Of a stretch of 8,824 nucleotides of DNA, positions 5,776-8,824 are shown piece after piece. Origin of the DNA: an uncultured Flavobacteriales bacterium (GTDB taxonomy: Bacteria; Bacteroidota; Bacteroidia; Flavobacteriales; Crocinitomicaceae); NCBI GenBank assembly GCA_946478775.1, contig CAMLDR010000170.1, forward strand, positions 1-8,824. Direction: 5' to 3'. The position numbers and the translations under genes were made by a program. Below the pieces are notes generated by a model. That model was not told the DNA's origin, did not search any database, and saw nothing but the letters and a program-made list of their open reading frames with translations. Within the stretch, counting starts at the first letter, position 1; the number at the start of each line of letters is the position of its first letter.

Positions 5776-7023
5776 ATGAAAAAAGGATTACTTCTATCAT
5801 TCCTGGCATTTGCCGGATTTTCAAACGCACAGCTGGTAAACGACTCCGTTTCTATGGGTGCAGGATATGCAAACAATATTTGGTACAGCTTAGAGAACGA
5901 CGAACAGGGAACAGCTCAGGCGGCAAACAACTGGGATTTAGGTTTTGCTACAACAATCTCACCTTCAAACCCATTGGCAGCATCTATTATCTTTAATAAT
6001 AAAATCGGATCAGTGTATGCTGTTCCCGGAACTGACGGAGATGATCTGGCAACTGCCGATACTGCAGGTATGGCTTCCTGGACTCCGCTTTACAACTCGG
6101 AATTAATATGGACAGAAGGTGCTTTGAACGCAGCTAGTTCAGGGGGTAATGATTACGGTTGGGGAAATTACGATGCTGTAAATCATACAGGAATTGTTGC
6201 AAACCGCGTATTTGCAGTAAAATATACAAACGGTTCCGTTAAATTGTTTACTGTTTCTTTGCCTTTCATGAACCAGGCTTACACAGTTGATTACTCAAAC
6301 GCTGACCACAGTGGTACAGGAACAACGACAGTAGGATTTACACCATACGCAGCGAAAAACTACATTTACCTGCCATTGGGAGGTGCTTTGGTCGACAGAG
6401 AGCCTGCTTCAGCAAGCTGGGATTTATTGTTCACACAATACGCTGCTAATATCGGAGCTCCTTACCCGTTCAATATGGTAACAGGTGTTTTGCACAATGT
6501 TGGAGTAGAAGTAGCTGAAGTTCACCCGGTAAATAACCCGGAAACAGATATGTCTTTCGAAACGGAAACTTACTCTGAAGATATCAATACGATCGGATAC
6601 GACTGGAAAACATTCAATGGAATGTCCTATTCAATCGCAGATTCATTGGTTTATTTCGTGAAAGACAAAGACGGAGATTACTGGAGATTGATCATGACAG
6701 GTTTTACAGGATCAAGCTTAGGAAAAACAAACTTCAAAAAAGAGAAAGTAGCCAGCTTGAGCATTTCTGAGAACAAAGAATTGATTTCCGGAATTTTCCC
6801 GAACCCTGCAACTAACAATGTAACGGTAATGATTGATTCCAAATCAAATGCAGCAGTGAAAGTGTTGAGCATGACTGGTCAGGTGGTGTTTGAAAACGCA
6901 GCAACATCCAATGCATTGGAAGCAATGAACATTTCAACTGCTGATTTCACAAACGGAGTGTACCTGGTTCAGGTTTCTAACGGAACTGCAACTACTACTC
7001 AGCGTTTGGTTGTACAACATTAA
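5776..7023 (+). CDS. HmuY-like heme-binding protein with T9SS type A sorting domain
   Basis: The 415-residue protein starts with a Sec signal peptide cleaved probably after Ala18 (MKKGLLLSFLAFAGFSNA|Q). It has no lipobox, unlike the classical HmuY lipoprotein. Residues 36-310 contain HmuY-family signatures twice: NNWDLGF (Trp53) with YGWGNYD (Trp129) and VFAVKYTNGSVKL, then ASWDLLF (Trp215) with YDWKTF (Trp277) and YFVKDKDGDYWRL. His137, His178, His240 and His250 are candidate heme ligands, but none can be assigned by eye. The C-terminal ~80 residues are a T9SS type A sorting domain (GIFPNPATNNVTV, VLSMTGQVVF, NGVYLVQVSNG...RLVVQH). It likely captures heme outside or on the surface of the cell and hands it to a TonB receptor not in this window. 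HmuT follows after 22 nt, and its own promoter lies upstream. The HmuY assignment rests on motifs plus context; a general secreted beta-protein is the alternative. Confidence 0.75.
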   Translation: MKKGLLLSFLAFAGFSNAQLVNDSVSMGAGYANNIWYSLENDEQGTAQAANNWDLGFATTISPSNPLAASIIFNNKIGSVYAVPGTDGDDLATADTAGMASWTPLYNSELIWTEGALNAASSGGNDYGWGNYDAVNHTGIVANRVFAVKYTNGSVKLFTVSLPFMNQAYTVDYSNADHSGTGTTTVGFTPYAAKNYIYLPLGGALVDREPASASWDLLFTQYAANIGAPYPFNMVTGVLHNVGVEVAEVHPVNNPETDMSFETETYSEDINTIGYDWKTFNGMSYSIADSLVYFVKDKDGDYWRLIMTGFTGSSLGKTNFKKEKVASLSISENKELISGIFPNPATNNVTVMIDSKSNAAVKVLSMTGQVVFENAATSNALEAMNISTADFTNGVYLVQVSNGTATTTQRLVVQH

Positions 7024-7045
7024 TCTCATTGATTAAAAATAAAAG

Positions 7046-7906
7046 ATGAAAAATAGTGGTTTTTTAGTTCTTGCTCTTTTATCCCTGACAACTGCCTGTA
7101 GTTCAGGTGTAAAATCAGAGGAGAAGAAAGAAGAAAAGGTCGAAGAAAAACGAATCGTCTCTTTGAGCGGTTCAGTAACAGAAATCATCTACGCAGTGGG
7201 TTCCCAAAAGGAACTCATTGGCGTTGATGTAACCAGCACTTATCCTTCGGCGGCTGAGAAGTTGACAAACCTGGGCCATGTGCGTAAACTGGCGCTTGAA
7301 AGTTTATTGGCCCTGAATCCTACACACGTAGTGATGCTGGAAGATGAGGTTTCACCGGATTTAAAATCGAAACTGGAGCAGGCAAAGATCGAATTGGTTA
7401 CTTTCAAACACCCGAACAGCGTGGAAGAAGCAAAGTCTTTGGTAAAAGAAGTTGCAACCTGGTTGGGGAAATCCGAAGATGCAAACGCAGTTGTTGCGAA
7501 GATCGATGCAGACATTCAAAAATTGGCAAAACTGGATAAAAAACCAAAAGTATTGTTCGTTTATGCAAGAGGTGCCGGTACCCTGATGGTTGCCGGAGAA
7601 AAAACACCGCTTGAAAAAATGATCGTTTTGGCCGGTGGAGAGAACGCAGGGAAAGGATTTGTTGATTTCAAACCCTTAACCAGCGAATCGGTAATCGCCG
7701 CGAATCCCGATGTGATTTTAATGTTTACTTCCGGTGCTCAAAGCCTCGGACCTGACGGAATCTTCCATGTTCCGGGGGTCAGTGCAACAAATGCCGGAAA
7801 GAATAAAGCCCTCATTCAAATGGATGGTCAGTTATTGAGTGGATTTGGTCCACGTGTGGCTGAAGCACTAACTGAATTGAATAAAGAGTTCAAAAAGATT
7901 AAATAA
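7046..7906 (+). CDS. hmuT: Heme ABC transporter substrate-binding lipoprotein HmuT
   Basis: This 286-residue periplasmic binding protein (Peripla_BP_2 fold) would take heme from the outer-membrane receptor and deliver it to HmuU. The N-terminus is a lipoprotein signal with Cys18 in LTTAC (the -3 residue is Thr, a loose lipobox), followed by a Glu/Lys-rich linker (about 22-35). HmuT-family motifs appear in order: RIVSLSGSVTEIIYAVG, VDVTSTYPSAA, LALNPTHVV, GAGTLMVAG (176-184), VLAGGENAG, FKPLTSESV, ANPDVILM and GFGPR (266-270). Together they distinguish it from siderophore- or B12-binding relatives. At the position where HmuT, ShuT and PhuT carry the heme-ligating Tyr (LGY-x-R), this protein has His78 (LGHVRKL). 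It lies between the HmuY-like gene and the permease gene, consistent with one operon. Length is normal for the family. Confidence 0.88.
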   Translation: MKNSGFLVLALLSLTTACSSGVKSEEKKEEKVEEKRIVSLSGSVTEIIYAVGSQKELIGVDVTSTYPSAAEKLTNLGHVRKLALESLLALNPTHVVMLEDEVSPDLKSKLEQAKIELVTFKHPNSVEEAKSLVKEVATWLGKSEDANAVVAKIDADIQKLAKLDKKPKVLFVYARGAGTLMVAGEKTPLEKMIVLAGGENAGKGFVDFKPLTSESVIAANPDVILMFTSGAQSLGPDGIFHVPGVSATNAGKNKALIQMDGQLLSGFGPRVAEALTELNKEFKKIK

Positions 7907-7979
7907 AGTTCAAAAGTTCAAAAGTTCAAAACTGAGTTTAAATTCCATTGAACCTTTTAACTCTTTGAACCATTTGAAC
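7887..7979. repeat. AGTTCAAA direct repeats facing inverted TTTGAAC copies between hmuT and hmuU
   Basis: Three perfect tandem copies of AGTTCAAA (7907-7914, 7915-7922, 7923-7930) begin immediately after the hmuT stop codon; a fourth copy lies inside the gene end at 7887-7894. Facing them are inverted, slightly degenerate copies: ATTGAAC (7947-7953), CTTTGAAC (7963-7970) and ATTTGAAC (7972-7979). The two sides can pair into an imperfect AT-rich hairpin. It fills almost all of the 84-nt hmuT-hmuU gap and might modulate or protect the transcript between the two genes. Confidence 0.75.
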
Positions 7980-7990
7980 AAAATAAGGAT

Positions 7991-8824
7991 ATGTCAAAAC
8001 AAGGGATAATAGGTCTTTCGTTATTGGTTTTATTGATAGTTTGCTTCGTTGTCAACCTGTCAGTAGGGAATGTTAATGTCCCAATTTCCCATGTCTTTGG
8101 CAGTTTAATGGAGAAGATCGGCTTTCAAACCGATTTAAAAATAACCGACATTGAATACCATGTAGTTTACAATATTCGGTTTCCAAGAGCGGTCTATTCC
8201 TGCTTAATAGGTGCAGGCTTGGCGGTGTCAGGTGCAGCACTGCAAGGGATATTCAGAAACCCTTTGGTCGATTCCGCATTAATTGGAATCTCAACAGGCG
8301 CCTCTCTGTTTGCTTCGTTATTCATTTTATTCAGCGGATTGGTCCCTTGGTTGATTTTTTTCAACGAGGGACTTTCCCTTTCTATTGTAGCCTTCATCGG
8401 GGCTTCAATTGTAGCCTTCATCGTTTACCGCTTATCTTTGAGCAACGGTGAGATCAATTCACTCACCTTAATCCTGGCAGGAATCGCATTGAACGCATTA
8501 ACAGCCGCTTTAACTGGTTTGCTGACTTACTTTGCAACAGACGATGAATTGCGTGATCTGACCTTTTGGACACTCGGAAGTTTAGGCTCGGCGAACAACG
8601 ATTCGGTCTTATTACTAGCGCTTTTCACCATTGTCCCAATGATCCTTATTTTCCTACAGGCTAAAAGTTTGAATGTACTTGCCCTTGGAGAAAGCAATGC
8701 ACAATACATGGGGTACAAAGTGAAAACCATCAAGTTAGTGGTGATCATTTGTTCAACCTGCATGGTTGGCTCAGCCGTTTCAATGGCCGGAGTGATTGGA
8801 TTTATCGGTTTGGTGGTTCCGCAT
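7991..8824 (+). CDS. hmuU: Heme ABC transporter permease HmuU, FecCD/BtuC family (3' truncated by window end)
   Basis: The frame is open from the ATG at 7991 to the right edge (278 residues); relatives are about 330-350 residues, so roughly the last 60-70 are missing. It is a polytopic inner-membrane permease of the FecCD family, which moves heme or a siderophore from the binding protein into the cytoplasm. Family motifs are in place: NIRFPRAVYSCLIGAGLAVS (61-80), LQGIFRNPLVDSALIGIS (84-101) with STGAS after it, TFWTLGSLGS (191-200), the ALGESNAQYMGY segment (231-242), and AGVIGFIGLVVPH (266-278) at the very end. The first membrane segment (about 6-23) starts right after the chosen ATG. Heme rather than siderophore is inferred from the HmuT and HmuY-like neighbours. 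An ABC ATPase (hmuV) is expected just downstream. A 16-bp exact repeat (8384-8399, 8408-8423) encodes a doubled IVAFI within one membrane helix. Confidence 0.88.
   Translation, partial: MSKQGIIGLSLLVLLIVCFVVNLSVGNVNVPISHVFGSLMEKIGFQTDLKITDIEYHVVYNIRFPRAVYSCLIGAGLAVSGAALQGIFRNPLVDSALIGISTGASLFASLFILFSGLVPWLIFFNEGLSLSIVAFIGASIVAFIVYRLSLSNGEINSLTLILAGIALNALTAALTGLLTYFATDDELRDLTFWTLGSLGSANNDSVLLLALFTIVPMILIFLQAKSLNVLALGESNAQYMGYKVKTIKLVVIICSTCMVGSAVSMAGVIGFIGLVVPH

Noticed and set aside
7958..7979. Possible TAnnTTTG promoter for hmuU within TAACTCTTTG
   Set aside because: The spacing inside the box is wrong (four bases instead of two between TA and TTTG), and the TTTG belongs to the repeat units.
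8194..8421. Antisense frame with a repeated MKATIE segment
   Set aside because: The repeat is the reverse complement of the 16-bp duplication in hmuU; the + strand matches the FecCD permease motifs throughout.
8527..8763. Antisense open frame near the right edge
   Set aside because: It is fully opposite the conserved hmuU coding sequence and has no upstream signal or domain.
1..8824. CRISPR array, tRNA, rRNA or phage/defence genes
   Set aside because: No regularly spaced repeats, no cloverleaf-like tRNA sequence, no rRNA-like segment and no recognisable defence or phage proteins were seen on either strand.

Overview
The window looks like chromosomal DNA from a gliding-type Bacteroidota, most likely Flavobacteriales (Crocinitomicaceae/Fluviicola-like is a guess). 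The reasons are two proteins with C-terminal type IX secretion (T9SS type A) sorting domains, TAnnTTTG-type promoter boxes, mostly absent Shine-Dalgarno sequences, moderate-to-low GC, and short AT-rich inverted repeats between genes. All genes are on the + strand.

Layout. (1) Positions 1-1018 hold the 3' end of a large secreted adhesin-like protein with Ig/PKD-like repeats and a T9SS sorting domain, closed by a perfect GC-rich hairpin terminator. (2) Positions 1126-4776 hold a probable two-gene transcription unit: an ACMSD-like amidohydrolase, then, 6 bp later, an unrecognised 867-residue membrane-anchored protein. The latter has a decayed metallopeptidase-like N-terminal region, a transmembrane hairpin and an alpha/beta-hydrolase-like C-terminal domain. 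(3) Positions 4775-4993 are intergenic, with a pair of inverted repeats (TIR-like) and no gene. (4) Positions 4994-5617 encode a LuxR/NarL-type regulator whose receiver domain lacks the phospho-acceptor Asp. (5) From 5776 to the right edge lies a heme-uptake locus: a HmuY-like protein carrying a T9SS sorting domain, a HmuT heme-binding lipoprotein, and a HmuU permease cut by the window end. A canonical Bacteroidota promoter precedes this locus.

How the genes fit together. The HmuY-like protein would capture heme outside the cell or at its surface. An outer-membrane TonB receptor, not in this window, would import it. HmuT would pick it up in the periplasm and HmuU would carry it across the inner membrane, powered by an ATPase expected just past the right edge. 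The pseudo-receiver LuxR gene directly upstream is a candidate regulator by position only. The amidohydrolase/membrane-hydrolase pair is a separate unit with no clear link to heme.

The most unusual items are the 867-residue two-domain protein with an HEIGT motif where HExxH is expected, the T9SS-targeted tandem HmuY-like protein, the His in place of the usual Tyr heme ligand of HmuT, and two similar intergenic palindromic repeat clusters placed directly after stop codons.
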